Below, piece by piece: positions 11,017-20,921 of a DNA stretch of 64,000 nt. Each line of letters begins with the position of its first letter. The first letter of the stretch is position 1. The notes beneath the pieces are model-generated. The model was not told where the DNA came from and ran no database searches. It saw only the letters and a program-made list of their open reading frames with translations. The stretch comes from Dichotomocladium elegans (Eukaryota > Mucoromycota > Mucoromycetes > Mucorales > Lichtheimiaceae), in NCBI GenBank assembly GCA_025716815.1, contig JAIXMN010000003.1:1612001-1676000 (forward strand). Reading direction: 5' to 3'. The translations under genes were made by a program, and so were the position numbers.

Positions 11017-12276
11017 ATGACATCCTCTTTCATTTTAGAGCTGCTAAGTCTGGGGTCGACCAACGGATCTGCCGCGAATGCTTACCAGGAGCATGGAAAA
11101 CAGCCTACATTGGGATGGCAGAATGTAGCTTATGCCTCCGGCTTTATTGTTCTTAATGGTGAGATTCATACAAGAAAAATATTGCGGCAATAGAAAGAAA
11201 ACATAAATTGACACCCCTAGATCGAAGGGCTCATGTCAATTGCACTCGGTCTCAAACTGGAAAAGTCACTCGTTGTCGCCTCTGTTCGGTGTCTTGTACA
11301 ACTTACCGTTATGGTAGGATATTATTTTTTGCCCTGTCCCCAATAAAACAACCTCTGATCTATGTCATTTGTAGGGCTTTATACTCGAAGACGTTTTTAA
11401 GGCCCGGCATCCAGCCATCATTATGCTTATGATAGGCGTCCTCATTACATTAGGAGCGTATGAAACGGTATACAACAAGTCCAAGCAGACGTTCCCAGGG
11501 ATGGTTGGTTATATGTCTTCCGCTTCAGAAAAATTATCCCTTAATTCATGCGACTTTATTTGGTAGTTTATGATTGTTCTCCTTTCGACTGGCTTTTCTA
11601 CCCTATTGATTGGAATCATTGGCAGCAAATATACCCTGGAACAGCACCCTTTTTGGGTTCCAGAGACCTTCATCCCAACCATGGGTATGCTCCTTGGCAA
11701 TCTGATAAGCGGCATGGCCGTTGCCTTGAGCAGTTGCCTTTCAGCAGTCAGCTCACGTAAGGAACACATTGAAACTCTCCTGGCATTTGGAGCTAGCCGA
11801 TGGGAGGCTGGGCAGTCCATCGCTGTCGAAGCTGTACGCTTGGCCATGCTCCCTACTATCAACCAAATGTCGGTGATTGGATTGATTTCGATCCCAGGCA
11901 TGATGACAGGCCAAATTTTGGGCGGTGCACCCGTGATGAACGCAGTTCGCTACCAGCAGATCATTATGTTTCTGATATCTGCGAGCACAGCGTTGGGTGT
12001 CCTATTGGCTGTAGTGGTGAGTGAAAGTAGTAATTCGTATGCCTTGGGGTCGACTCTCATTAGTCTTTTTTGAATGACTAGGCTTGCGTGCGGGTAATTA
12101 TCGATGATAAGCACCGGTTACGGCCTGAGCGTATCGTCACTGGCAGAGCAAGTGTAGTGCGGGATATAAAAGGGTTAATTGTATCGGCTTGGCGACTGGT
12201 TCACCGAAAATTGCGCTACATTCGTCAAGGGTTAAGAAGTGATGAAGCAGCCGAACATCAACCACTTCTCAATTAA
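11017..12276 (+). CDS. FetB/UPF0014-family membrane metal exporter (5 exons)
   Basis: The exons are 11017-11158, 11221-11313, 11375-11503, 11567-12016 and 12082-12276. The product has about seven hydrophobic helices and family blocks: EKSLVVASVRCLVQLTVMGF early, then IPTMGMLLGNLISGM, LAFGASRWEA, and VIGLISIPGMMTGQILGGAP. These match E. coli FetB (an iron-export permease) and plant STAR2/ALS3. Such permeases usually pair with a separate ATPase; none is visible here. Exons 2-5 join cleanly in phase. Exon 1, which encodes the expected GWQNVAYASGF lead-in, ends one base out of phase with exon 2. An internal ATG at 11132 gives a clean 297-residue frame but discards that helix. The identity is firm; the N-terminus is not. 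Confidence 0.85.
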
Positions 12277-12749
12277 GAGCATTTCCTCCCTCTTTCAGCA
12301 ACACCTTTCTAATCATTCTCTGCCGTATAGAATGCCATTATTTAAAAGTTCAAGCAAAAATAATTTAAAGGATACCATGTCTTACAACATATCAGATAAT
12401 ATTCATCATTAAATATTAGAACTACGATATGTATTGTTCCACGCCAGACTACGTTCGCTTCATGATGGAATTTCCAAGTAGTTCCGACACGACGCCATAC
12501 TGTATGAGATGAGCCATTGCTCAGAGAAGATACAGGAAAACTGAATTGAGCGAATCGCTAATAAGGCGACTGTCATTCTAGTCTTATAAAACTACTGTCC
12601 TCTATAAGATGAATGAGACTCCTTCCTTTTCGGCATGCAATGGCCCTTGACATTTTCTCTTTCCATATCTGGCTTCCAATGAAGCAATTAATCATACTTC
12701 TCTTGATGTCTCAGCTTTAACAATTAGCTCACTTACTCGAAGTTTCTTC
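12277..12749. other. Intergenic spacer in the loop
   Basis: It lies between the metal-exporter gene and the next + strand gene. It is AT-rich, with nothing recognised beyond probable 3' and 5' flanks. The 40 bases before 12750 end in a pyrimidine-rich stretch. Confidence 0.4.
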
Positions 12750-13393
12750 ATGTCTTTCATTTTCCATTCTCTATTGTTACTCGCAGGTATAAACGCAAAA
12801 TTGTTTTCTATCATGACCACACATGTAAGGTGGGGACTCGATTTGATCACGCGCTTACTAAAAAATGCTCTAAACTGTCGTCAGAACTTTGTGTCCATTG
12901 TTATTGTCAGTCAATCGCCTTTTATGATTAGCCACGGCGGTGACAACAACAGAACGACGGTAACTAAATGCTCTCACTATGCAAATCGGTCTATAAAAGA
13001 TGCGACAACGGCAGCCAAGGATTTTCGCCACTATTATCACGAATACACAACTCCCTCGTATCTTTTCGAATCATCGAGCGATAGCTACCCACAATGTGTG
13101 CCAATTACGCGCGTAGGACTACCAGGAACTCCAAGAGGTTGGGTCGCCGCCAGCGAGACACACCTGCGTGCTTCATCTGTTTTTCCGACAACCATACAAG
13201 AGGTGAGTCAAGGTCTAGGTCCTATAACGGCGTTAAGGCTTATTTGGATATATAGATATTTGCCCGTGGAACAAGAATACGAACTATTGACAAGCTTTTC
13301 TTGTGGCCCTCCTGTTTTGAATACAGTGCATCCCTCATTGCTTTTGAATTCTTCTGGCGTTCAGTCCCTCAGTTCCCACACATCTTGTGTTGA
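12750..13393 (+). CDS. Unrecognised two-exon gene overlapping the right-arm boundary
   Basis: Exon 1 is 12750-13202 and exon 2 is 13256-13393, with a 53-bp intron (GTGAGT...ATATAG). Together they give 196 residues. Reading through the intron changes frame; splicing opens a sensible tail, beginning IFARGTRIRTIDKLFLWPSC and ending FWRSVPQFPHILC. The first 20 residues are hydrophobic and could be a signal or anchor, although TTACTCGCAG before codon 14 could also be a splice acceptor of an upstream intron. No known domain is recognised. Exon 2 lies inside the inverted duplication and its copy at 8225-8325 is broken, so this copy is probably the original. Confidence 0.45.
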
Positions 13394-15331
13394 AAATAAT
13401 AAAATCAGTTACTAAAGCAATCGGCTAGCACAAATCCAGTAGCAGAGAGGGGGGAGGGCAAATGAGCCTACAGTTTCAATAGGTTTCCAGGCACATAGAA
13501 AAGCGCAGCAACCTAATTTATAAAAACCCCAAAGCTTTGATGTCTACAAAGTGAATATAAAGAACAAATGAGTCAAAAATCGATACTTACGTACAACTTC
13601 CTCCATGTATCTTGATCGTCTCATGAGATCCCGGCAGTAGCATGTTATACAAGATCCATATCCATGTTTACGGACGTGGAAATGATATCTGTGTCTGAGG
13701 CATGAATGGCATGCAGAGTATAACGCGAAGACTGATTCACACAGTACTGGGGATGAGTATCCCCATTGGGAAAACAGAAGACCGTTGCTTATTGTACATG
13801 TTTATGTGCTACTGTATGACTGAATGAGGGCAGCCTTCCTCCCATTCTTTGAATTCCCTCATCATGTTACCGGCGTGAACTAAGAGCCGGCATTTATCTT
13901 TTTCGTGTCCATTATTATTTTCAATTTGCAATGGCATGAAGCATCCCATTGTCGGTACAGCTTCTATGCTATACCGAAAACTGGAACGCATTGGCCAGAA
14001 CGCCTTCCATGATGCAACAAGGTCTAAACGTACATTGATAAAAATATTATTCTCGGCAATGTACCATTTGATCGACCTGCATAATAAGAAAAAAGTGTCC
14101 TTCGCATGCCAGCCGTCAGATGACCGTGATCCGCATTGGTCTTTTCTTGTGGTCAAGGCCATCGATGAGTTAAGCGGATAAACGAGAGTTCTCACTGGAT
14201 GGTATCTGAGAATGAGACGAGCACAATAGCAACAAGAGGCTCTCTACTTTGTCAGCCGCCAAGATTTGTTATTCGCTCTGTATAGCACGTCCTACTCTAA
14301 GGGACATTTCAGAAGGTCGTGGACAACAAATCAGTGGAGGTTGTTATCCACAGATGATACTGCAGGAAGCATTCCCTAGAGAGCAGAAAGCATCCATTCA
14401 TCTCTACTGTGCTATCAGGATTCTTGACGTAGGAAATGTTTCTCGGACCTACACCACAGCAAAGGCGCTCCTATAGCCCCATTCAAATGTCGCCAAAATC
14501 CATTGTGGCCTTCCGAACATACCCCGCGTGATTTCATTTTCCACATCCAAATAGTAGCTTGATAAACAAACTTCCGGCGAATGACAGCAGCGCCAGTAAG
14601 CCTGCCATAGAGACATCCCAGTAAGTATTTGTGGAGTCATAATGAACATCCAAGAACGCACTGCTGACATTGAAACGAAATGGATGATATATTGGTATCA
14701 AAGAATAGCAAGAGGTAGAGGTGATTGCTGAATATTCGGACAATAATGGCAACAAGGCCAGCCTAAGCGTACAATGGTGCAGTCCCGGTGGTTCATGTGG
14801 CATTGCTGGAATGAATACGCATTTGATGTGAATGCAGCCGACCGTATCGGGTTGGAACTATGCTACCGCCATTGGGTGCTGGCGGGTTTTGTGCTTCTAT
14901 TAACAATGGCTGTTTGTGTCATCTGCTCGAGATATTTTCTGTGTATTTTCAGGTTTGATTATTATTCATATTTGTAGCAAGTATGTTGAGCGGCAGTACC
15001 GCTTCCACCTCTGACGGAGAGAACATCAGAAACGTAATGTATCGTGGACGTAAACATGCAAGAACGTGATAAGATGTGATTATTTCCATTGGGAATCGGA
15101 ACATTCCCGTTTCTGTCTATTGATATACTAGATGTTGTCATCTCAACACAGGATTGATTATCTATCGGACGACAACATCAGGAAGAGGGAGGACGTGGGA
15201 AACAGGACGGACGTACTGGATGTATATAAAGCAAGGGGAGTCAAAGGTACTCCACATCCTCATTTTCATCTTCGCACAATCTCTCTCTCATCCTCTATAC
15301 AGACATCTCGCTTTACAACCACGACCGCATC

Positions 15332-15518
15332 ATGCGCAACTATCCTCCCTCTATGCCTCGAAATGAAGACAAGACCCCCGTCGACGAGAAAGTTTATCCA
15401 TTTTGTACCATCTGCTACCGCATGGGACATAGACCTGGTAAGCAACCCAAGTTTTGGTGATGGTCATCGCACTGACGGGATATTTCAACGTTTAGCTTGG
15501 TGTCCAGAGTGGAAGTGA
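15332..15518 (+). CDS. CCHC zinc-knuckle micropeptide, right-arm copy (2 exons)
   Basis: Exon 1 is 15332-15437 and exon 2 is 15496-15518, with a 58-bp GT-AG intron. The product is 42 residues, starting MRNYPPSMPR and containing FCTICYRMGHRPAWCPEWK at its end (C-x2-C-x4-H-x4-C). Compared with the left-arm gene, the first exon has exactly the same length and the intron falls in the same Ala codon. Both end in W-K, but this copy lacks four residues near the C-terminus. A plausible promoter lies upstream: TATATAAAG near 15221 and CT-rich sequence at 15280-15300. The function is unknown; a free-standing zinc knuckle this small would most simply be a nucleic-acid- or protein-binding peptide. Confidence 0.65.
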
Positions 15519-16088
15519 GCAACAGCTGCCGCCGTGCTGACTGCATCCCGCTCAGCTGTTTTTTTTCGGCCTCTTTCGAATCGTTCCATTGCGCCCAGGA
15601 TCGCTAAACTCGATGTGTTTCTTTGATATCATTTTCGGGGTTCTTTATATTTTCCTCAGTAATAAAAATTGCAGTGATAATTTCCCCCAATAACCTGATT
15701 GATACAGTATCTGTAGGATTAAAATAAGTATTCACCTACCAGAGGGAAAAATAAAAGGCTATTTGAAAAAAATTGTTCCATTGCCAATACAAGTTCTACA
15801 TCGCGTATTCTTCTTTTTTTTTGCAACAGAGATGCTATATTATAGAAAAATGACATTTTGTGCTTTATCTCCAATGTAGATGGAGCCAATATTGCATATA
15901 AAGGCGATGCTCAACCAAAATGGGAATGGTCATTTTATTGTTGAGAATATTCCGTTAATGATCTCTGCCTCTTTTATTCCTGACGATCTGCATACGAACG
16001 AAGGTCCCATTGTAACGAACACTTGGAATGATCACTGACTACAGCAGAAGACAATACCATATCCTGGCAGCATCATTATGATATACAA

Positions 16089-16235
16089 GTGACTGCCCAA
16101 CTATAATGATAACATCGGACCATACTGAATCACATCACTCTAATAAGTGTCAAGGGCGAGAGAATGACATCCTTATTGCGATAGATCTGTGTCCACCGAA
16201 ATATGTCACTATAACGAATTATTATTGTAGAAGAA
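16089..16235. mobile_element. Degenerate pogo-like MITE at the outer tip of the right arm
   Basis: The left end AAGTGACTGCCC and the right part GAAATATGTCACTATAACGA resemble the intact element at 20767-20921 (CAGTGACTGCCC and GAAATATCATTGTAACGA). The matching position in the left arm (about 5385-5510) shows a similarly decayed version with AAGGGCGG and CACTGTA. Confidence 0.5.
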
Positions 16236-17831
16236 GGTCGGTGTGGTCCATCGTTAGAGCTTTTTCAGAAGGACATTAAATAGCAAAGCCAGAGGTGATC
16301 AACGAACAAACATTTAAAAAGATGCCATCAAAGCCGGAGGGCTTTTGAAATCTTATAGCGATTGTTTTAATAGAAGATGCTCTTGTTTGAAATATCCAGT
16401 ATATGATGATATATCTCATGTCGGAAAAGCACATACAATAAAATACTTAAAGACATCTTTTTCAAAGTCCAAAGAAGGATGGATGGGACCACCCAATGGC
16501 GACATATCACGCGTAGCAAAAATCCCTCGCTAGTATGTTTTATACCATCCCTAAGACTCCATTGTCAGATAATGAAAGAGAAAGTGAGAATGATCTATAC
16601 AATATCACATTCCGGTGTGAAATACTCGATAAATCTGTGTCAAGATGTCGTATCAGAGATAAGACTACTTTGTTTCACTTGCTTCCTGGCTCAAAATCAA
16701 GACTTGTCCGGATGCATACCTGGTAAAACGCATGTCGAAAATGATGGTAACGTCCGGGGGTGGTTAACTTCTGATGCAACGATGAGGAAAGCCATATGTA
16801 ACCGCAACGGGGTGGTAGAGCTAAAGCATGAGAGACATCTAAACCTACGCCAAGGGCACAATGAATGCGCAATTGGCTGTAGGACGCAAAAGAGTCGGGC
16901 TAGTGGCAGGACGCGAGAGAGAGAGAGAGAGAGCGGAAGAGAAATGGCAAACGTGTCGGAGGTACACTGGAGAAGAAAAAATGAAGCAACTGCAGAGGCA
17001 AGCTAAATACGGCAACATAAGGCAACGGATCCTCAGTAACTAAATACAAATATAAAAAGGGATGATGGCCCTGCAAAAAGCATTCAGATTATGGTCACAG
17101 CGGGAGAATCGTATCCTTTAGTCATCTTTTCCCTGCTGTATCAACGAGCGACACCTTTGGACAACTTCTAGTGAATAACTAATGGATGCTAGATTGCAAT
17201 AAACTAGTATACCATTATATAGATCTTACAGATAATAGGATGGAAGAGACTGTCAGTATATAGTTAGGAATATAAATGGGAATCTTCTTTCAGAGCAGTA
17301 TAATAAACTTGATGCTGCTACGGACATGCATAAAAGTATAGTTGTAATAGCACATCCGTAGCATTGCATGCATTTGCATTTACTGCAGGATCGTACCCTG
17401 ATTTACTCACCTGTTTATACATGTAAAAGGCGCACACAGACGATGCCCTGGGATAACGCAACTAGGCCTTTATTCGTAAAAAATTCCTTATTTGTTCGGG
17501 GTATACCAAAAACTGGTATGTCCCTACGGTGGCAATTCCCTAGGAATATGCGTAGCGATAAGCTCAGAGTTACTGGTGTAGGGTGTAGTATGCAGATGTT
17601 CTGTGTAAACAAACAGCTTTGAGATGCTATGTTTGCCTCGTCGATGATATAGATTATGGATTCAGTGCAGCGGTTGCCCTCAACTGGCACCGTCTATCAT
17701 CGTAAAGAAATTGATTTCTCATTTCAAAATGTGGAGTGTGTATAGAAAGAAAGGGGCTATTTTATGGAGTGAAATTTGGGAAACTCTTAATACATAGCAT
17801 TTGGATTTGTCATTCTACGGCTCCAGTATTG
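16236..17831. other. Gene-poor stretch with a GA microsatellite
   Basis: Contains a (GA)n run at about 16915-16933 and overlapping frames of up to 175 codons (16479-17006) in low-complexity sequence without domain signals. No gene is called. The right part would hold the 3' flank of the carboxypeptidase gene. Confidence 0.45.
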
Positions 17832-19980
17832 TTATGACGACGTATGTGTCAGGGATTCATGATTAAGCCATCGCTGCATCAAATCAAGCGTCTCGGCAGG
17901 TTTATCATAAGTGGCCTACCACATAGATTTCATGAGCATAAGTCTTGTTTGTCGTTTATGGACCATAAAGCAACTCACAAGGTGACCTGCGCCAAATACG
18001 CGGATGTATGTCAGAGCACCGTATGAACGAGCATCTCCCGCATATGTGTTGGAAGAACGGGTGATCCATTGTTCATCAGCAGCCTCAATAAATCCTTGTT
18101 GTCCTGACCAGTTCATGTTCAGTACCCATTCTTTGCTGCCGATCCAGTTGCAGACATAATCCTATTATCTCGAATTGAGAATGCTATACTATGAAGGGTA
18201 AAAGATCGTGTATTCTTACCAGATCTCCATTATAGATTGCCACGCGAACTCCTGCCTCGAGCGTTTCCGCCACAAGTGGCGAGAAATCGGAAATACTTAA
18301 TATGCAAAATGCGTTAGTATAAAGCCACTGTTTTTTTAAAGAAAACAAAAAGGATGTGGGGAAGAAGAATGAAAGAGAGCAACGTCTGCTATCGATGTTT
18401 CTTACAAGTCACCACCGCTGATAAATCGAGAATGCAAATCATCGTTGTCGAGTACAAACTCGGTCTCAGCCCCAATGTTGGCGCGGACATCCTCACGGCT
18501 AGCATATTTGTCCATGGCAGAAATGATAGAGTAGCACATTCCCACGGCGACAGTTTTATCGCATTCCTTGCTGATATCATATGCGTTCAGATTAGTCTCT
18601 GAGATTCTTCCCCAGATGTTATTTCCGCAGTAATAGGTGGCCCGATTGCATGTAGTAGCTGAAGGAGCCATGTAGCATTCGTCTATAAGCTCCTTGCAAG
18701 TTGGATAAGCATTTAACATCTCTTGACAGGTTTTCCTGTCGAAGATAGGCGTATCTACAGGTTTTATATGGTCATATATCATATTATATTTAATGAACCA
18801 CCAAAACAGGATCCAAAAGCGTGCTTACATGGACTGCCATGGACACATGAGTACTCGTGGAAATGTTTAAACTGGATTCCAGGGTTGATCCAGCCATTCC
18901 CAATCATTATCGAGGAGAAGGGTATGACCAGCTGTCCGCTTTTCTCTGCCGCTCTGTTTTGCCGTACAATTTCTGCTGAAATTGCAGGGATGTAATGACC
19001 AGCTACAATGAACGACCGTTTGTAATAAGTGATTATATTCATCGCGATGAAGTGCACGGTAAGTATTTGATAGTATACCATACGATATGCCTCCGATATG
19101 GAACCCATTATTCGCGTATTGGCTGAATTCACCGATAAACAGACGCAAAAACGCGTATACATTCTTTGCAGCCTCTGGGCTACTGCTAACATTCGTCTTC
19201 CCATAACTATAGCCTACGTTAAAAGGCTAAAGAACAGTTAGCAATAGCATTTAGAACATCAACATGTGCAAGAGGTGCTGCAAAAAAGAATGTCCCGTTA
19301 TGATATACCTGATCAAGATAAATCACATTTGCTATGCTGTTCAGGCTGTACTGGTTATAAATCGTCCCTGTGCCAGACGGGTTCACCAAGCACGGTCTGA
19401 TTTTTTTCGGTCCATTAGAAACTAGTTTTGAGATACCTCGTGGGAAAATCTAGGCCTACCCGTTTTCAATCCAAAGACCGATTTCCGATGGGCTGCCTAT
19501 AGTTGAGAAAAAGACGTAGTAGTGAACGATAATCCGGATCGAACTTTGAAGGGTTATTAAGGAGACGTACCTGGACCACCGTCAATCCAAAGCACCAGAG
19601 GATCGGTAGAAGGTGATTGGCGGGATTCGATAAAATAGAAAAAATAATGGTCGTCGGTCTCTAGATTATCCACGTATCCAGAATACTATGCGATTGTATC
19701 AACAACGTAATCTTGGTCTTTATGCAAGGTATTGTACCTGGACTCCTTGCTCACATGAGGTAGGTGTCTTGTAGCGAAGAGCGTATCCCTTGAAATCCTC
19801 GTTTTTCAAAACCCGAAACTCGCTATCTTCATGCTGAGTCGTTATGACGCGTTGTTCCGCACTCCAGGGCACGCCGCCTTCGCTTTGTCCAACAAATAAT
19901 GGTATCTCAGCAGCAGCAGCGACAGCCAACGCTATCAATGAGCCAGTAACTAGAACAACAGGTTGAAAAAGAAGACGCAT
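17832..19980 (-). CDS. Secreted serine carboxypeptidase, S10 family (10 exons)
   Basis: The exons, in transcript order, are 19738-19980, 19571-19685, 19460-19496, 19309-19396, 19079-19226, 18829-19002, 18406-18754, 18220-18295, 17979-18161 and 17832-17915. All junctions keep phase, giving 498 residues. I chose the ATG at 19980 because it opens a clean signal peptide (MRLLFQPVVLVTGSLIALAV); an in-frame ATG at 20046 would bury it. The catalytic Ser lies in HIGGISYAGHYIP, Asp in YNGDLDYVCNW and His in VFGAGHLATYDKP. The enzyme removes C-terminal residues, in the vacuole or outside the cell. Oddities: the usual G-E-S-Y is G-I-S-Y, and the oxyanion block GGPGCSS is GGPGSPS, lacking the conserved Cys. 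Activity is likely but its specificity may be altered. Confidence 0.93.
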
Positions 19981-20766
19981 TCGCTTGAATGAAGCTATAT
20001 TGGTGCTGAACGAAAGAAAAAGGCGCAGTAGACGAAGTTCTCGCATTTATAGTATCGTCATTTTGTGCTACGTGGGTCATTACAGACCGCAATATGTAAC
20101 TCAAGAGCCTATTTATCCTGGGACGTTCCACTTTGCCTTAAGTCTTCTGTACAGTTTTTCATAGTCGAATGCATGTCCCAATCATTCAAGAGACGCAGGA
20201 TCGAGGTCTCTTAGATGGACAGGAATATGGTATAAAAAATCCATTCAATGTTTCCCAAAAGGCAACGACATCATGGTGCTTTTTAAAAAAGGGTGATGTA
20301 TGTCTTAATACGCATTGTTTCCGTTACAGCGAGAAGTTAAAACTTTGCGAGATCGCAACTTCGAAATATCAGAAGCTGCACTGGCTCCTCTGATCAACTC
20401 CCGCCTACCGATCGCGAGTACTGAATAGGCTCCAGTTTGTGCCAAGTGAAAAACAATCACTTGCGGCTTTTCTAAAAATAACGTTTCCTTGGCGATGAAT
20501 GAATGCTTGGCGTCCCACAATTTTTAGTTTCTTTGCAAGTCGCCAATGTTTGCGGTCTTGGCATCTTCTATCTCTTATATTATCTACTCAAAGCGCTCGT
20601 TCGTCAAATAACATTGAAATTTTATTTGAGAAGATGGACCAGCTATCTTTGTGGCTGGGAACAGCAACCATCTGTCTTTTTGTGAATATGATCAATAGGA
20701 AACCGAAGCGTTCTGAGCAGTTGGTCACCATGGGACCTGAGTCAGGTGAAGTTGAATGAGACCATA
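19981..20766. other. 5' flank of the carboxypeptidase gene
   Basis: Holds the minus-strand promoter region and a + frame ending at 20759 (tail MDQLSLWLGTATICLFVNMI, with a hydrophobic stretch) directly beside the MITE. I do not recognise it; it may be a fragment. No firm gene. Confidence 0.4.
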
Positions 20767-20921
20767 CAGTGACTGCCCGTTATAGTGGTACACTTGGTTC
20801 CCACCAAATCATATCATTATAACGAGTAGAATAACCCTGCCCAGTCGATATGGTTCCGTAAAAGCGTATAACTATAGCGAAATATCATTGTAACGAACAT
20901 CATTATAACGGGCGGCCACTG
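20767..20921. mobile_element. Intact pogo-like MITE with TA target duplication
   Basis: A 155-bp element. It begins CAGTGACTGCCCGTTATAGT and ends ATTATAACGGGCGGCCACTG, imperfect terminal inverted repeats of the pogo/Tigger kind. TA occurs immediately outside each end (20765-20766 and 20922-20923), the target duplication of Tc1/mariner/pogo elements. No coding capacity; it must be mobilised in trans. Confidence 0.8.

Larger units (their letters stand above)
13291..16235. repeat. Right arm of the large inverted duplication
   Basis: The reverse complement of this segment matches 5385-8333. The inner part (about 13291-15022) is near-identical to its partner. At about 15022 the two arms abruptly become much more different, yet remain alignable to about 16055, and then through what looks like a degraded MITE. 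It contains the 3' exon of the 12750 gene and the right zinc-knuckle microgene. Open frames common to both arms include 13809-14195 minus, 13936-14181 plus, 14249-14476 plus, 14534-14803 minus and 14774-14977 plus. The last has one hydrophobic segment (WVLAGFVLLLTMAVCVIC). None carries a recognised domain. Confidence 0.9.

Noticed and set aside
16479..17006. 175-codon frame as a gene
   Set aside because: Its C-terminal part is a translated GA microsatellite (RERERES) and there is no domain or splice support.
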